64,000 bases of DNA. Source: an uncultured Flavobacteriaceae bacterium. Lineage in GTDB: Bacteria; Bacteroidota; Bacteroidia; Flavobacteriales; Flavobacteriaceae. Position 1 is the first letter of the stretch. Every line of letters begins with the position of its first letter. Below the pieces are notes generated by a model. That model did no database searches. It worked only from the letters and a program-made list of their open reading frames with translations, and was not told the DNA's origin. The stretch covers positions 186,001-250,000 of the forward strand of contig CALTAJ010000002.1 of NCBI GenBank assembly GCA_943842245.1, read 5' to 3'. Shown here in pieces: positions 1 to 10,341 of this stretch. Both the position numbers and the translations under genes were made by a program.

Positions 1-598
1 ACTTTTTCCCTTTAAGATGCTGAATACTCGCATGAATTAATTCATTAAAATTGTGTGGTAATATTTTCGTTGATAGTCCTACAGCAATCCCTTCTGCCCC
101 CTGAGCCAATAATAATGGATATTTTACTGGTAAATGGATTGGTTCTTTTTTTCTTCCATCATAAGATAATTGCCAATTAGTTACTTTGGGACTAAATACA
201 ACTTCCAGTGCAAACTTTGATAGTCTTGCTTCGATATATCGAGAAGCAGCAGCTCTGTCTCCTGTAAGAATATTCCCCCAGTTACCTTGCATATCAATCA
301 GTAATTCCTTTTGACCAACTTGAACCATTGCATCACCAATACTTGCATCTCCATGGGGGTGATATTGCATAGTGTGACCAACTATATTAGCCACTTTATT
401 ATATCTTCCATCATCCAAGTCTTTCATAGAATGAAGAATCCTGCGCTGAACTGGTTTAAATCCATCCTCAATAGCTGGAACAGCCCTTTCTAAAATAACA
501 TATGAGGCGTAATCCAAAAACCAATCTTTATACATCCCCGTGACACGTTTTAATGCGTCTATTGGTTCTGAGTTAAAAAAATTTTCTTCTGCTTCCAT
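1..598 (-). CDS. parC: DNA topoisomerase IV subunit A, N-terminal part (cut by window edge)
   Basis: The reverse strand reads open from the ATG at 598 to the window edge and is not in the ORF track. It gives about 199 residues of the GyrA/ParC breakage-reunion domain: an N-terminal YASYVILERAVPAIEDG-type segment, then PVQRRILHSM, HPHGDASIGDAM and the catalytic-tyrosine segment AAASRYIEARLSKFA. Topoisomerase IV decatenates daughter chromosomes as a ParC2ParE2 complex. It starts 3 nt after the parE stop, so the two are co-transcribed in the order parE-parC. The C-terminal domain lies outside the window. Confidence 0.95.
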   Translation of the reverse strand, partial: MEAEENFFNSEPIDALKRVTGMYKDWFLDYASYVILERAVPAIEDGFKPVQRRILHSMKDLDDGRYNKVANIVGHTMQYHPHGDASIGDAMVQVGQKELLIDMQGNWGNILTGDRAAASRYIEARLSKFALEVVFSPKVTNWQLSYDGRKKEPIHLPVKYPLLLAQGAEGIAVGLSTKILPHNFNELIHASIQHLKGKK

Positions 599-601
599 TT
601 A

Positions 602-2473
602 TTATAAAACCTCTTCTTTTTGTTCTTCAACGTAGTCTAGCTCTACTTTTAAATTATTTATGATGAATTTTTGGCGGTCTGGTGTATTCTTACCCATATA
701 AAAGAGTAACAACTCTTCAATAGTTATACTTTTATCAAGCATTACCGGGTCTAAACGAATATCGTCCCCTATAAAATATTTAAATTCATCAGGCGAAATT
801 TCACCTAATCCTTTAAAGCGTGTAATTTCAGATTTTCCTTTAATTTTCTCAATTGCCTCTTTTCGTTCTACCTCACTATAACAGTAAAAAGTTTCTTTTT
901 TATCTCGAACTCGAAATAGAGGAGTTTGTAAAATATACAGATGCCCTTCTTTTATTAATTCTGGGAAAAATTGTAAAAAAAAAGTAATCAACAAAAGGCG
1001 AATGTGCATTCCATCTACATCGGCATCAGTGGCAATTACAATGTTGTTATAGCGTAAATCTTCTAAACTATCCTCTATATTTAAAGCTGCTTGGAGTAGG
1101 TTAAACTCTTCATTTTCATAAACAATTTTTTTGCTCATTCCAAAACTATTTAGAGGCTTGCCTCTTAAACTAAAAACCGCTTGGGTATTAACATCTCGAG
1201 ATTTTGTAATGGAACCACTAGCTGAATCTCCCTCTGTTATGAATAAAGTGGAGTCTAATCGGCGATCCTTTTTAAGATCAGGAAGATGAACGCGACAATC
1301 ACGCAATTTTTTATTATGTAAACTGGCCTTTTTGGCACGTTCCTTTGCGAGTTTTCGTATTCCCGATAATTCTTTACGCTCTTTTTCTGCCTGAATTATC
1401 TTTTTTTGAATGCTTTCAGCAACTAAAGAATTTTTGTGCAGAAAATTATCTAATTGAGTGCTTAAAAAATCTATAATATAACTTCTAACTGATGGCATAC
1501 TCCCTCCCATCTCAGTCGAACCTAATTTAGTCTTCGTTTGAGATTCAAAAATTGGTTCCATTACTTTTATACTTATTGCAGAAATAATAGATTTTCTAAT
1601 ATCTGAAGCTTCATATGTTTTCCCAAAATAGTCACGAATAGTTTTTACCAAACCCTCACGAAAAGCTGCTTGATGTGTTCCTCCTTGAGTAGTATGTTGA
1701 CCGTTAACAAATGAGTGATATTCCTCGCTATATTGGGTTTTACTATGACTTAAAGCAATCTCAATATCTTCTCCTTTAAGGTGTATAATTGGATACAGAA
1801 GATCACTTTCGCTAATTTGATCATTTAACAAATCTTTTAATCCATTTTCAGAATAAAACTTTTCTCCATTAAGGTCAATAGTCAACCCTGGATTAAGGTA
1901 AACATAGTTTTTAAGCATGCGCTCAACATACTCTAAACGATACTTGTAATTCTTAAAGATTTTACTATCAGGAGTGAAAATGACTCTTGTACCGCGACGC
2001 TTTGTTGAACTCTCTATCGGCAAATCTTTAGTTAAATTTCCAAATTCAAAAACAGCAAGTTTTAATTCTTTTTCACGATTAGATTCAACTGTAAACCTTT
2101 CTGAAAGAGCATTCACTGCTTTGGTTCCAACACCGTTTAGGCCTACAGATTTTTTAAATGCTCTAGAATCATATTTTCCACCTGTATTCATTTTGGAAAC
2201 AACATCTACTACTTTTCCTAAGGGAATTCCTCGGCCGTAATCGCGAACACTAACCACATTTTCCTTGATACTGATTTCTATAGTTTTACCAGCACCCATA
2301 ACAAACTCATCGATGCAATTGTCTAATATCTCTTTGAGTAAAATATAAATCCCATCATCAGGAGAAGAACCGTCTCCAAGTTTCCCTATATACATCCCAG
2401 GTCGCATGCGAATGTGCTCTTTCCAATCAAGAGATCGAATATTATCTTCTGTATAGGTAGTTTGTTTTTCCAT
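602..2473 (-). CDS. parE: DNA topoisomerase IV subunit B
   Basis: This 623-residue protein is the ATPase subunit of topoisomerase IV. The N-terminal GHKL fold shows [20 protein letters not shown] and [14 protein letters not shown]. The C-terminal Toprim domain shows the metal/Glu site [13 protein letters not shown] and the acidic motif [15 protein letters not shown]. The length matches Bacteroidetes ParE and is shorter than GyrB, lacking an inserted domain. It sits directly upstream of parC with a 3-nt gap, so subunits A and B are made from one message. Confidence 0.97.
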   Translation of the reverse strand: MEKQTTYTEDNIRSLDWKEHIRMRPGMYIGKLGDGSSPDDGIYILLKEILDNCIDEFVMGAGKTIEISIKENVVSVRDYGRGIPLGKVVDVVSKMNTGGKYDSRAFKKSVGLNGVGTKAVNALSERFTVESNREKELKLAVFEFGNLTKDLPIESSTKRRGTRVIFTPDSKIFKNYKYRLEYVERMLKNYVYLNPGLTIDLNGEKFYSENGLKDLLNDQISESDLLYPIIHLKGEDIEIALSHSKTQYSEEYHSFVNGQHTTQGGTHQAAFREGLVKTIRDYFGKTYEASDIRKSIISAISIKVMEPIFESQTKTKLGSTEMGGSMPSVRSYIIDFLSTQLDNFLHKNSLVAESIQKKIIQAEKERKELSGIRKLAKERAKKASLHNKKLRDCRVHLPDLKKDRRLDSTLFITEGDSASGSITKSRDVNTQAVFSLRGKPLNSFGMSKKIVYENEEFNLLQAALNIEDSLEDLRYNNIVIATDADVDGMHIRLLLITFFLQFFPELIKEGHLYILQTPLFRVRDKKETFYCYSEVERKEAIEKIKGKSEITRFKGLGEISPDEFKYFIGDDIRLDPVMLDKSITIEELLLFYMGKNTPDRQKFIINNLKVELDYVEEQKEEVL

Positions 2474-2657
2474 TATTTAGTATGCTAATATAGATATTGC
2501 CATTTTAACCAAAAGGTCATTAGCATTCAAGAAATCAACAATTATTTATGTTTTTTGTTAAAAAGTCCTGAAATAAATTATTTTAAAATCATTTAAAAGC
2601 AGAGATCTTCTTCACATATTTAATATATCATTAACTTTTATAAAAAAAACATAAAAC

Positions 2658-2999
2658 ATGACTCACAATAGAATTAAAAAAAATACAAGTCCACTATTGC
2701 ACATCGTTTTTTTTTGGCTAAAAAAACCAGATAATAAAGAAGATAGGGCAGCCTTTGAGCAAGCTATACGTAAATTAATTAATACAAATCAACAAGCTAT
2801 AGAAAGTCATTTAGGAGGCCCCGCTGCTTCAGAAAAAAGAGATGTTGTAGACAACTCTTTTACTTATTGCTATACTATGGGTTTTCAAAATGAAGAAGCA
2901 CAGCGATTATATCAAACTGATCAAACCCACTTAAAATTTATCAAAGAAGCAAAACATTTATGGGCCAAGGTTCGAGTACATGACTCTATATCGATATGA
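2658..2999 (+). CDS. Dabb (stress-responsive alpha/beta barrel) domain protein
   Basis: This 113-residue protein has the HIVFFWLKK opening strand typical of Dabb-family dimeric ferredoxin-like barrels, a central amphipathic helix and a YCYTMGFQNEEAQRLYQTD segment that matches the family's second half. Members are small dimeric cytoplasmic proteins, mostly of unknown substrate. The 17-residue extension before the first strand is polar and is not a signal peptide. The gene stands alone between divergent parE and convergent ychF. Family call is good; function is unknown. Confidence 0.8.
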   Translation: MTHNRIKKNTSPLLHIVFFWLKKPDNKEDRAAFEQAIRKLINTNQQAIESHLGGPAASEKRDVVDNSFTYCYTMGFQNEEAQRLYQTDQTHLKFIKEAKHLWAKVRVHDSISI

Positions 3000-3049
3000 A
3001 AAAATCTTAGTATTTAAAATAAATAAAATTAGCATTGTAAGATAATTGA

Positions 3050-4144
3050 CTAAACATTAAAGCGAAAATGCATTATGTCACCATCTTTTACAATATAGTC
3101 TTTACCCTCTACGCGCATTTTTCCTGCCTCCTTTACCTTTATTTCAGAACCTAATTGTTCATAGTCTTGATAGCTTATTACTTCTGCACGTATAAATCCT
3201 TTTTCAAAATCGGTATGAATCACACCAGCAGCTTGAGGAGCAGAAGTGCCAATAGGAATAGTCCAAGCTCGAACTTCTTTCTCCCCTGCGGTAAAATAAG
3301 TTTGTTGATTTAATAAGTCATAAGCAGACTTAATTAATTTGGTCGATCCTGCTTCGCTAAGTCCTAAATCATCTAAAAAAAGTTGACGTTCCTCAAAACT
3401 TTCCAATTCATTGATATCTGACTCTATACTGACCGCAAGAAAAAGAAGACCTGCTTGTTCTTTAGAAATAGCATTTTTAACTTTTTCGACGTACATATTT
3501 CCATTTTCAGCAGACTTTTCGTCTACATTGCAAACATATAGCACAGGTTTATCTGTTATAAGCTGTAAAGGCTTAATAAATTCTTGTCGGTCAGAATCTT
3601 TAAAATCAATACTACGAACATTATTAGATGATTCTAATTCTGTTTTTAGTAGATCAAGTAATACTTTTTCTTTTACAGCTTCTTTATTTCCTGTTCTTGC
3701 TGCCCTATTAACTTTTTCCAATTTTTTCTCAACAGTCTCAAGATCCTTAAACTGAAGTTCAATGTCGATAGTCTCTTTATCGCGCAATGGATTAACTGAA
3801 CCATCAACATGAATAATATTATCATCATCAAAACATCGTAAAACATGAAGAATAGCGTCTGTTTCACGAATATTAGCTAAGAATTGATTTCCTAAACCTT
3901 CACCTTTGCTTGCACCTTTAACCAGGCCAGCAATATCAACGATTTCAACTGTTGCTGATAAAACACGCTCGGGTTTTACTAAAGCTTCTAACTTTTCAAG
4001 TCTAAAATCAGGAACATTAACAATCCCAATATTAGGTTCAATTGTACAAAAGGGAAAATTAGCACTTTGAGCTTTCGCATTCGACAAGCAATTAAATAAA
4101 GTTGATTTTCCTACATTAGGTAAGCCTACAATACCAGCTTTCAT
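3050..4144 (-). CDS. ychF: Redox-regulated ATPase YchF (Obg-like ATPase)
   Basis: This 364-residue protein has full YchF/OLA1 length. It begins with the P-loop GLPNVGKSTLFNCLSNA, then TIEPNIGIV (switch I), DIAGLVKGASKGEGLGNQFL (switch II), and in place of the GTPase NKxD motif it has CNVDEKS, the family's altered nucleotide-specificity loop that favours ATP. The C-terminal TGS-like domain ends KDYIVKDGDIMHFRFNV. YchF associates with ribosomes. A TATTTTTG promoter box lies about 14 nt before the start. Confidence 0.97.
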   Translation of the reverse strand: MKAGIVGLPNVGKSTLFNCLSNAKAQSANFPFCTIEPNIGIVNVPDFRLEKLEALVKPERVLSATVEIVDIAGLVKGASKGEGLGNQFLANIRETDAILHVLRCFDDDNIIHVDGSVNPLRDKETIDIELQFKDLETVEKKLEKVNRAARTGNKEAVKEKVLLDLLKTELESSNNVRSIDFKDSDRQEFIKPLQLITDKPVLYVCNVDEKSAENGNMYVEKVKNAISKEQAGLLFLAVSIESDINELESFEERQLFLDDLGLSEAGSTKLIKSAYDLLNQQTYFTAGEKEVRAWTIPIGTSAPQAAGVIHTDFEKGFIRAEVISYQDYEQLGSEIKVKEAGKMRVEGKDYIVKDGDIMHFRFNV

Positions 4145-4220
4145 AAAAATTATTTTGGCAAAAATAAGCTTTCTTTTACTTTAACTTTTATTTTTATTTA
4201 AACGATTAAAATCGAAAACA

Positions 4221-5066
4221 ATGTCTTCAACTAAATATTTAATGATTCATGCAGATGATGCAGGTTTAGCATGGTCTGAAAATCATGCTACTCAAAAGGG
4301 AATGCTCAAAGGAAGTATCTCCTCGATGAGTTTAATGGTACCCTGCCCTTGGTTTTATGAAATGGCACAATTTTGTCTAAACCATCCCGAATTAGATTAT
4401 GGAATTCACTTAACATTAACTGGTGAGTGGAAAACTTATCCCTTTACTCCTTCTCTTTCAGGCAAAAAAGTACCTTCTTTAGTAAACAAATTTGGTCATT
4501 TTCATTCTAAACGAAATATTATTCGTGATTTTTCTAAATCAAAAGAAGTTTACATTGAGTTAAAAAATCAAATTGAAATAGCCCTAAATATGGGCCTAAA
4601 ACCCTCACATCTTGACTCACACATGTACACTTTAGGATTACGACAAGACTTATTAGAAATTTATCAAAGTCTCGGTAAGGAATTCAAATTACCAATCTTA
4701 CTAAGTAAAAAACTTATTTCCTGCACTGGTGAGAATCCAAATAATTTTAAAATTCCCGAAAACAAATGCTTAGAGTCAATTTTTATGGCATCTTTCAAAG
4801 AATTTGAAAATTTAGGTCTTTGTGGTTTTTACAATAATCTTTTAGATAATCTGCCTGAAGGACTTTCTATTCTATTAATTCACCCAGCTTTAGCAAGCAA
4901 TGAAATGGATCAAATAACAATAGATCATCCTAATTTTGGAGCACTTTGGCGTTCACAAGACGCAACTTATTTTTCAAGTGAAGCATGTACTGAAAAGTTA
5001 AAAAAAAATAAAATAAAATTAGTAAACTGGAAAAGTCCTGAAGTACTTAATCTTTTGGGTGCATAA
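4221..5066 (+). CDS. ChbG/HpnK-family carbohydrate deacetylase
   Basis: This 281-residue protein begins [12 protein letters not shown], the metal-binding HADD motif of the YdjC/ChbG/HpnK family. [10 protein letters not shown] and [10 protein letters not shown] give the other metal-binding histidines, and LLIHPALAS is the conserved C-terminal loop. The family deacetylates N-acetylated sugars such as chitooligosaccharides or hopanoid-linked GlcNAc; the substrate cannot be read from sequence. Its 3' end overlaps the convergent ferredoxin gene by 20 bp. Confidence 0.85.
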   Translation: MSSTKYLMIHADDAGLAWSENHATQKGMLKGSISSMSLMVPCPWFYEMAQFCLNHPELDYGIHLTLTGEWKTYPFTPSLSGKKVPSLVNKFGHFHSKRNIIRDFSKSKEVYIELKNQIEIALNMGLKPSHLDSHMYTLGLRQDLLEIYQSLGKEFKLPILLSKKLISCTGENPNNFKIPENKCLESIFMASFKEFENLGLCGFYNNLLDNLPEGLSILLIHPALASNEMDQITIDHPNFGALWRSQDATYFSSEACTEKLKKNKIKLVNWKSPEVLNLLGA

Positions 5067-5400
5067 AACGCTGCTTTCCAATTAAAATTTCTTCAGATTC
5101 TTCTCTATCCTGATCAGGCACACAACAGTCTACTGGACATACCGCTGCACATTGTGGCTCATCATGAAAGCCTTTACATTCAGTACATTTATCAGGAACA
5201 ATAAAATAATATTCATCAGAAATAGGTTCTTGAAAATTATTAGCATTAACGCCTTTTCCATCAGGAAGAACCACATTTCCTTTCAAGGAGGTACCATCTT
5301 GATACCGCCAATCTTCAGCACCCTCATAAATTGCAGTGTTTGGACATTCAGGCTCACAAGCTCCACAATTAATACACTCGTCAGTAATTATAATTGCCAT
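5047..5400 (-). CDS. 4Fe-4S dicluster ferredoxin
   Basis: This 117-residue protein has two Cys sets, [13 protein letters not shown] near the N-terminus and [22 protein letters not shown] near the C-terminus, as in bacterial 2[4Fe-4S] ferredoxins with an insertion between clusters. It is an electron carrier. In Flavobacteriia a ferredoxin of this kind is usually divergent from the acyl-CoA reductase gene, as here (61-bp gap to the next start). A TATTTTTG box is seen about 24 nt before the start. Confidence 0.93.
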   Translation of the reverse strand: MAIIITDECINCGACEPECPNTAIYEGAEDWRYQDGTSLKGNVVLPDGKGVNANNFQEPISDEYYFIVPDKCTECKGFHDEPQCAAVCPVDCCVPDQDREESEEILIGKQRFMHPKD

Positions 5401-5461
5401 AGAAGATTTCTTGCTTACATTTACGCAAAAATAGGACCTTAAAAGTTATTGAACAAAATAA

Positions 5462-6490
5462 ATGAATCCAAAGTCAAAACGTATTGATGCATTAATAAGC
5501 CTTGGAGTTCATTTAGGTGACTTTAAAATTAATCATTCTAATTATTCAAATTTACAAGATAGTATAGAAAAAGCCATAGTAAATAATGCATGGTTTAATC
5601 AAGAAAATATAGAGTCTACTTTTAGAAGTTGGTCTAAAGCTTTAAATGAAAATCAAATCAAAAAGTGGGTTAGTAAATATAATTTTAAGGATGTTAAAAA
5701 ACCAAAAATCGTTGCTTTGATTCTTGCAGGAAATATTCCAATGGTTGGATTTCATGATATTGTTAGTGTTTGGGTAAGCGGTAATAACGCTGATATTAAA
5801 TGTGCTTCTAAGGATAAATTTCTCATTCCCTACATGACTGACTTTTTAGAAAAAGAAACAGGTATTTCAGCTTTTAAATATACAGATCAACATTTTACAG
5901 ATTTTGATGCCGTTATAGCTACTGGTTCAAATAATTCTGCCCGTTATTTTAATCACTATTTTGGAAAGTATCCAAACATAATAAGGAAAAACCGCAATGG
6001 AATAGCTATTTTAAATGGTCAAGAAACTAAAAGTCAAATGGAAGGCTTAGCCACTGATATTATCCAATATTATGGTTTAGGTTGTAGAAATGTTTCAAAA
6101 GTTTATATTCCTAATGATTATAATATAAATTTTATTTTTGGAGGACTATATCGATATTCAAAAGTGATTGAAAATGCTAAATACGCGAATAATTATGACT
6201 ACAATAAAGCAGTTTTCTTGATGAGTGATTCTACTTTTCTTGAAAATGGCTTTTTTATTATAAGAGAAGACAAAGGATTTAGTGCACCAATTGCTTGTCT
6301 TCATTATGAATACTATTCGAGTGAAATAGAATTAGAAGAACATTTAAATGAGAATAGAGAATCAATACAATGTATTATTTCTAACATGCCAATTAAAAGA
6401 AAAATAGATTTTGGAAGTTCTCAGCAGCCTTCACTCTGGGACTATGCTGACGAATTAGATACACTATCATTTTTAAATAATTTGCACTAA
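5462..6490 (+). CDS. Acyl-CoA reductase (LuxC-like)
   Basis: This 342-residue protein resembles LuxC (PF05893), which reduces acyl-CoA or acyl-enzyme to aldehyde with NADPH. It shows LILAGNIPMVGFHDIVSVW (cofactor-binding region), the segment NADIKCASKD, and YYGLGCRNVSKVYIP holding the conserved active-site cysteine candidate. It lies between a divergent ferredoxin and serC, a grouping common in Bacteroidetes. The cellular substrate is unknown; there is no lux operon here. Confidence is high for the family and low for the substrate. Confidence 0.85.
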   Translation: MNPKSKRIDALISLGVHLGDFKINHSNYSNLQDSIEKAIVNNAWFNQENIESTFRSWSKALNENQIKKWVSKYNFKDVKKPKIVALILAGNIPMVGFHDIVSVWVSGNNADIKCASKDKFLIPYMTDFLEKETGISAFKYTDQHFTDFDAVIATGSNNSARYFNHYFGKYPNIIRKNRNGIAILNGQETKSQMEGLATDIIQYYGLGCRNVSKVYIPNDYNINFIFGGLYRYSKVIENAKYANNYDYNKAVFLMSDSTFLENGFFIIREDKGFSAPIACLHYEYYSSEIELEEHLNENRESIQCIISNMPIKRKIDFGSSQQPSLWDYADELDTLSFLNNLH

Positions 6491-6633
6491 ACAATAATGT
6501 TAACAACTCCAAGAAAAAAAATATTCTAAAAAAGTTCTATTTATTCAACTAATCGCAATATTTGTGCTTTTAAATTTATATATAAATTTAAGTTTGTCTG
6601 AAATCATTTCAAGTCATATTATAAATAGTTCGT

Positions 6634-7698
6634 ATGAAAATTCATAATTTTAGTGCCGGTCCATCAATTTTACCAACTGAGGTAATGCATCAGGCATCGG
6701 AGGCTGTAAAAGAGCTTAATAACTCTGGTCTATCCCTTATTGAAATCTCTCATAGAAGTAAAGCTTTTATTGAGATTATCGAGGAAGCTTGCGATCTTGC
6801 TCTTAAGCTTACTAATCTTAAAGGTAAAGGATACAAAGCATTGTTTTTACAAGGAGGTGCAAGCCAACAGTTTATTATGAGTGCTTATAATCTTTTAGAA
6901 AATAAAGCTGGCTTTGTTAACACTGGAACATGGTCAACCAAGGCTATTAAAGAGGCGAAATTACTTGGGGAGGTAATAGAAATAGCTAGTTCTAAAGAAA
7001 CTAATTTTAATTATATTCCTGATAGTTATCAAATCCCTTTAGATTTAAATTACCTTCATCTGACTACAAATAATACAATTTTTGGTACTCAATTAAAAGA
7101 AATTCCAAATACTAAAGTTCCGTTAATTGCAGACATGAGTTCTGACATCTTTTCAAGAAAATTTGACTATTCAAAATTTGACCTTTTTTATGCAGGTGCT
7201 CAAAAAAATATGGGCCCGGCAGGAACAACTCTAGTTATCATTAAAGAAGATATTTTAGGTAAAGTCAGTCGAAAGATTCCTTCAATTTTAGATTATTCTA
7301 GTCATGTAAAATCTGGAAGCATGTTTAATACTCCACCAGTTTTTGCTGTTTACGGAAGTTTATTGACCATGCGATGGATTGAAGAACAAGGTGGTGTCGA
7401 GTCTATTGGTCAAAAAAATATAATTAAATCAGAATACCTTTATAATGAAATTGACAGAAATCCTTTATTTACAGGTTTTGCTGTAAAAAAAGATCGTAGT
7501 GAAATGAATGCGACTTTTAATCTGGTTAACAAGTCTCATTCAGAGTCATTTGATGCTATTTGTGAATCAGCAGGAATTAGTGGTTTGAAAGGACACCGCT
7601 CGGTAGGTGGTTATAGAGCATCCATCTATAATGCCTTACCTAAAGAAAGCGTCGACATCCTTGTTGATTGCATGCAAAATCTAGAACAAAAAATATAA
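6634..7698 (+). CDS. serC: Phosphoserine aminotransferase
   Basis: SerC transaminates 3-phosphohydroxypyruvate to phosphoserine with glutamate and PLP. The 354-residue protein starts KIHNFSAGPSILP, the family N-terminus. The PLP lysine lies in YAGAQKNMGPAG, and the C-terminal GLKGHRSVGGYRASIYNAL is the family signature. serA follows after 5 nt, so two consecutive steps of serine synthesis are in one operon. A TAAGTTTG promoter-like box is at 6589-6596, about 37 nt upstream. Confidence 0.97.
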   Translation: MKIHNFSAGPSILPTEVMHQASEAVKELNNSGLSLIEISHRSKAFIEIIEEACDLALKLTNLKGKGYKALFLQGGASQQFIMSAYNLLENKAGFVNTGTWSTKAIKEAKLLGEVIEIASSKETNFNYIPDSYQIPLDLNYLHLTTNNTIFGTQLKEIPNTKVPLIADMSSDIFSRKFDYSKFDLFYAGAQKNMGPAGTTLVIIKEDILGKVSRKIPSILDYSSHVKSGSMFNTPPVFAVYGSLLTMRWIEEQGGVESIGQKNIIKSEYLYNEIDRNPLFTGFAVKKDRSEMNATFNLVNKSHSESFDAICESAGISGLKGHRSVGGYRASIYNALPKESVDILVDCMQNLEQKI

Positions 7699-7703
7699 TA
7701 ACT

Positions 7704-8657
7704 ATGAAAATTTTAGCTAATGACGGTATCTCCCAAACAGGTATCGACGACTTAACACAAAATGGTTTTGAAGTCATTACTGTAAATGTGTCACAAGAAC
7801 AACTTGTAGACTATATTAATAAAAATGATATTATAGGATTGCTTGTAAGAAGTGCAACCACAGCAAAAAAAGATCTCATCGATTCATGTCCAGGATTAAA
7901 ACTTATTGGACGTGGTGGTGTGGGAATGGATAATATTGATGTAGAATACGCTAAATCTAAAGGATTACATGTAATTAATACACCAGCAGCATCTTCAGCA
8001 TCTGTAGCTGAGTTAGTATTTGCTCATTTATATGGTGGAGTTCGTTTTTTATACAGTTCTAACCGTAATATGCCACTAGAGGGAGAGTCTAATTTTAAAG
8101 GACTTAAAAAGGCCTTTGCAAAAGGTTTGGAATTACGTGGAAAAACACTTGGAATTATCGGCTTTGGTCGAATTGGACAAGAGGTAGCTAAGATAGGTTT
8201 AGGAATAGGCATGAATATAATTGCTTCTGACAAGTTTATGGTAGAAACTAATGTCAAAGTTTCTTTTGCTACTGGAGAAAGTGTTAATGTTAATATTAAA
8301 ATGCAGAGTTTTGATCATCTAATTGAAAACTCAGATTTTATCACTATACATGTTCCTGCACAAAAAGCTTACGTTATTGATGCAGGAGTTTTTTCTAAGA
8401 TGAAAAAAGGTGCAGGAATTATTAATGCAGCTAGGGGTGGTGTAATTGATGAAGTTGCTTTAGTTAATGCTTTAGATTCAGGACATTTATCATTTGCAGC
8501 TTTAGATACTTTTGAAAACGAGCCTAAGCCAGAAATCAAACTTTTAATGCATGATAAAATTTCTTTAACACCACACATAGGCGCAGCTACATTAGAAGCT
8601 CAAGATCGTATTGGAGAGGAACTTGCATCTCAAATTTCAATTCTCTTAAAAAAATAG
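7704..8657 (+). CDS. serA: D-3-phosphoglycerate dehydrogenase (short type)
   Basis: This is the first enzyme of serine synthesis. I place the start at ATG 7704 (KILANDGISQTG), not the track's 7668, which would overlap serC by 31 nt. The 317-residue protein has GRGGVGMDNIDV, the Rossmann motif GIIGFGRIGQEVAKIG, INAARGGVIDE (substrate Arg) and LTPHIGAAT (catalytic His). It ends soon after, so it lacks the C-terminal ACT domain that mediates serine feedback in long SerA enzymes. It is coupled to serC. Confidence 0.94.
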   Translation: MKILANDGISQTGIDDLTQNGFEVITVNVSQEQLVDYINKNDIIGLLVRSATTAKKDLIDSCPGLKLIGRGGVGMDNIDVEYAKSKGLHVINTPAASSASVAELVFAHLYGGVRFLYSSNRNMPLEGESNFKGLKKAFAKGLELRGKTLGIIGFGRIGQEVAKIGLGIGMNIIASDKFMVETNVKVSFATGESVNVNIKMQSFDHLIENSDFITIHVPAQKAYVIDAGVFSKMKKGAGIINAARGGVIDEVALVNALDSGHLSFAALDTFENEPKPEIKLLMHDKISLTPHIGAATLEAQDRIGEELASQISILLKK

Positions 8658-8663
8658 TCAAAT

Positions 8664-8993
8664 TTGTATTATAAACGGTTAAAAGAAAAATGGGGAATAT
8701 CGTCTAACTTCCAGTTGGTAATTATTTTCATTGTTTTCGGAATTACAGGAACACTTAGTGTAAGAGTAGGTAAACCAATTTTAGACTTCATTAAATTAAA
8801 TCCAGAAAGCTTCGAATCAATTCCAATGGGAGATATTATCTATTGGACAATTAGAATTCTGATTGTATTCCCAATCTATCAAGTAATATTGATTATTATT
8901 GGTGCCCTTTTTTTTCAATTTAGTTTCTTTTGGAATTTTGAAAAAAAAATACTAAAACGTATTGGATTTAAACGTTTTTTTAAGGACTATTAG
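8664..8993 (+). CDS. Small DUF6787-like inner-membrane protein
   Basis: This 109-residue protein uses a TTG start 6 nt after the serA stop and ends the serC-serA transcript. It has two hydrophobic spans, about residues 18-40 and 62-90, the second ending in an aromatic-rich segment (GALFFQFSFFWNFE) and a basic tail. It resembles the DUF6787 proteins that accompany flavobacterial serine genes. No catalytic motif is seen and the function is unknown. Confidence 0.75.
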   Translation: MYYKRLKEKWGISSNFQLVIIFIVFGITGTLSVRVGKPILDFIKLNPESFESIPMGDIIYWTIRILIVFPIYQVILIIIGALFFQFSFFWNFEKKILKRIGFKRFFKDY

Positions 8994-9011
8994 TTAAAAT
9001 TCTGATTCATA

Positions 9012-9542
9012 TTATTCACTAATATATTTTGAAAAGTACTTTTTCAATTTTGTTATTTTTGGATCAATTAAATAGTTACAATATGGTTGATCAGGGTTTT
9101 CATTGAAATAATTTAAGTGTTCAATCTCTGCTTTATAAAAGGGTGTAGCTTCTTTAACCTCAGTTAAAATTGGATTATCAAATATTTTTTCAAATTCTAA
9201 TTTCTTTATTATTTGAAGAGTAACCGTCTTTTGTTCAATTTCGGTGAAATAAATTCCAGATCTATATTGAGTTCCAACATCGTTTCCCTGACGATTAAGA
9301 GTTGTGGGATCATGAGTATTAAAAAAAATGAGTAATAAATCAGTAAGTTTAATGACTTTTGGATTGTAGGTGATTGAAATGGCTTCTGAATGGCCAGTTC
9401 TTCCAGAACAAACCTCACGGTATGAAGGATTTTTGACGTTACCATCAATATAGCCTGGCAAAACCTCTTCAACACCTTTCAATCGCTGAAAAATCGCTTC
9501 AGTACACCAAAAACAGCCCCCAGCTAAATATATAATTTTGAT
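9012..9542 (-). CDS. msrA: Peptide methionine sulfoxide reductase A (start codon unresolved)
   Basis: MsrA repairs methionine-S-sulfoxide. The ORF-track start (TTG 9482) cuts off the catalytic motif. Reading upstream in the same frame gives IIYLAGGCFWCTEAIFQRLKG, where GCFWC is the active site and matches the usual start M-x-K-I-x-L-A-G-G-C-F-W-C. No ATG, GTG or TTG lies between the in-frame stop at about 9587 and this motif; the codon where ATG is expected is ATC at 9542. Downstream features are normal: SGIYFTE, ATPFYKAEIEHLNYF. Either a rare start (ATC or ATA) is used or a point change is present. The 3' end is convergent with the gene at 8664. Confidence 0.88.
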   Translation of the reverse strand: MKIIYLAGGCFWCTEAIFQRLKGVEEVLPGYIDGNVKNPSYREVCSGRTGHSEAISITYNPKVIKLTDLLLIFFNTHDPTTLNRQGNDVGTQYRSGIYFTEIEQKTVTLQIIKKLEFEKIFDNPILTEVKEATPFYKAEIEHLNYFNENPDQPYCNYLIDPKITKLKKYFSKYISE

Positions 9543-9672
9543 ATGATATATTTTTATATAAAGGTAATGAATGAAGAAGAAGATTTAAAGAAATTTTATG
9601 TCAAAAATTTCATACAATTAATTTATAAAGGAAATTAATTAAACTTAAAAAAAGTCCTAATTTAGACTTATT

Positions 9673-10341
9673 ATGAAAAAAATTCTTACCGCAAAAAAAC
9701 TTTTCAAAAGTTATGGCGATTTACAAGTTTTAAAAAATATTAACATTGAAATAGAGGATAATGAAATTGTTGCTATAGTCGGACCTTCAGGAGCAGGAAA
9801 GACTACTTTACTCCAAATATTAGGAACACTCGATCGCCCTGACAATAAAAAGGAAAGTTCCTTGACCATAGATCAAATTAATATTACTAATCTATCTGAT
9901 AAAGATTTGGCTTCATTTCGAAATAAAAATATGGGGTTTATCTTTCAATTCCATGAATTACTTCCTGAATTTACAGCTTTAGAAAATGTTTGTTTACCGA
10001 CTTGGATAGGAAATAAATCTACAAAAAATACAAAAAATAATGCTATGGAATTATTAAAACGTCTTGGAGTTGATAATAGAGCTTCACACAAACCAACAGA
10101 ACTTTCTGGTGGTGAGCAACAACGTGTGGCAGTTGCAAGAGCACTTGTAAATAATCCGAAAATTGTCTTTGCAGACGAGCCTAGTGGAAATTTAGATTCT
10201 AAAAATGCTAACCAACTTCATGATCTTTTTTTTGAACTAAGAAAGGAACGTGGATTTAGCTTTGTAATTGTTACTCATAATGAAGGTTTAGCTAAGCGTG
10301 CAGACCGTACAATCAGTCTTAAAGACGGACTTGTTATCTAA
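9673..10341 (+). CDS. ABC transporter ATP-binding protein, LolD-like
   Basis: This 222-residue ATPase has Walker [13 protein letters not shown]-loop [17 protein letters not shown], signature [17 protein letters not shown], Walker [14 protein letters not shown] and the H-loop THNEGLA. The [10 protein letters not shown] segment and GNLD after Walker B are typical of the LolD/MacB group that works with FtsX-like permeases in lipoprotein release. No permease gene is adjacent, which is usual for flavobacterial lolD. Its stop codon shares one base with the next start (TAATG). Confidence 0.88.
   Translation: MKKILTAKKLFKSYGDLQVLKNINIEIEDNEIVAIVGPSGAGKTTLLQILGTLDRPDNKKESSLTIDQINITNLSDKDLASFRNKNMGFIFQFHELLPEFTALENVCLPTWIGNKSTKNTKNNAMELLKRLGVDNRASHKPTELSGGEQQRVAVARALVNNPKIVFADEPSGNLDSKNANQLHDLFFELRKERGFSFVIVTHNEGLAKRADRTISLKDGLVI

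Noticed and set aside
311-493. 60-codon ORF on + strand
   Set aside because: It is the antisense of the parC fragment, which carries clear topoisomerase motifs.
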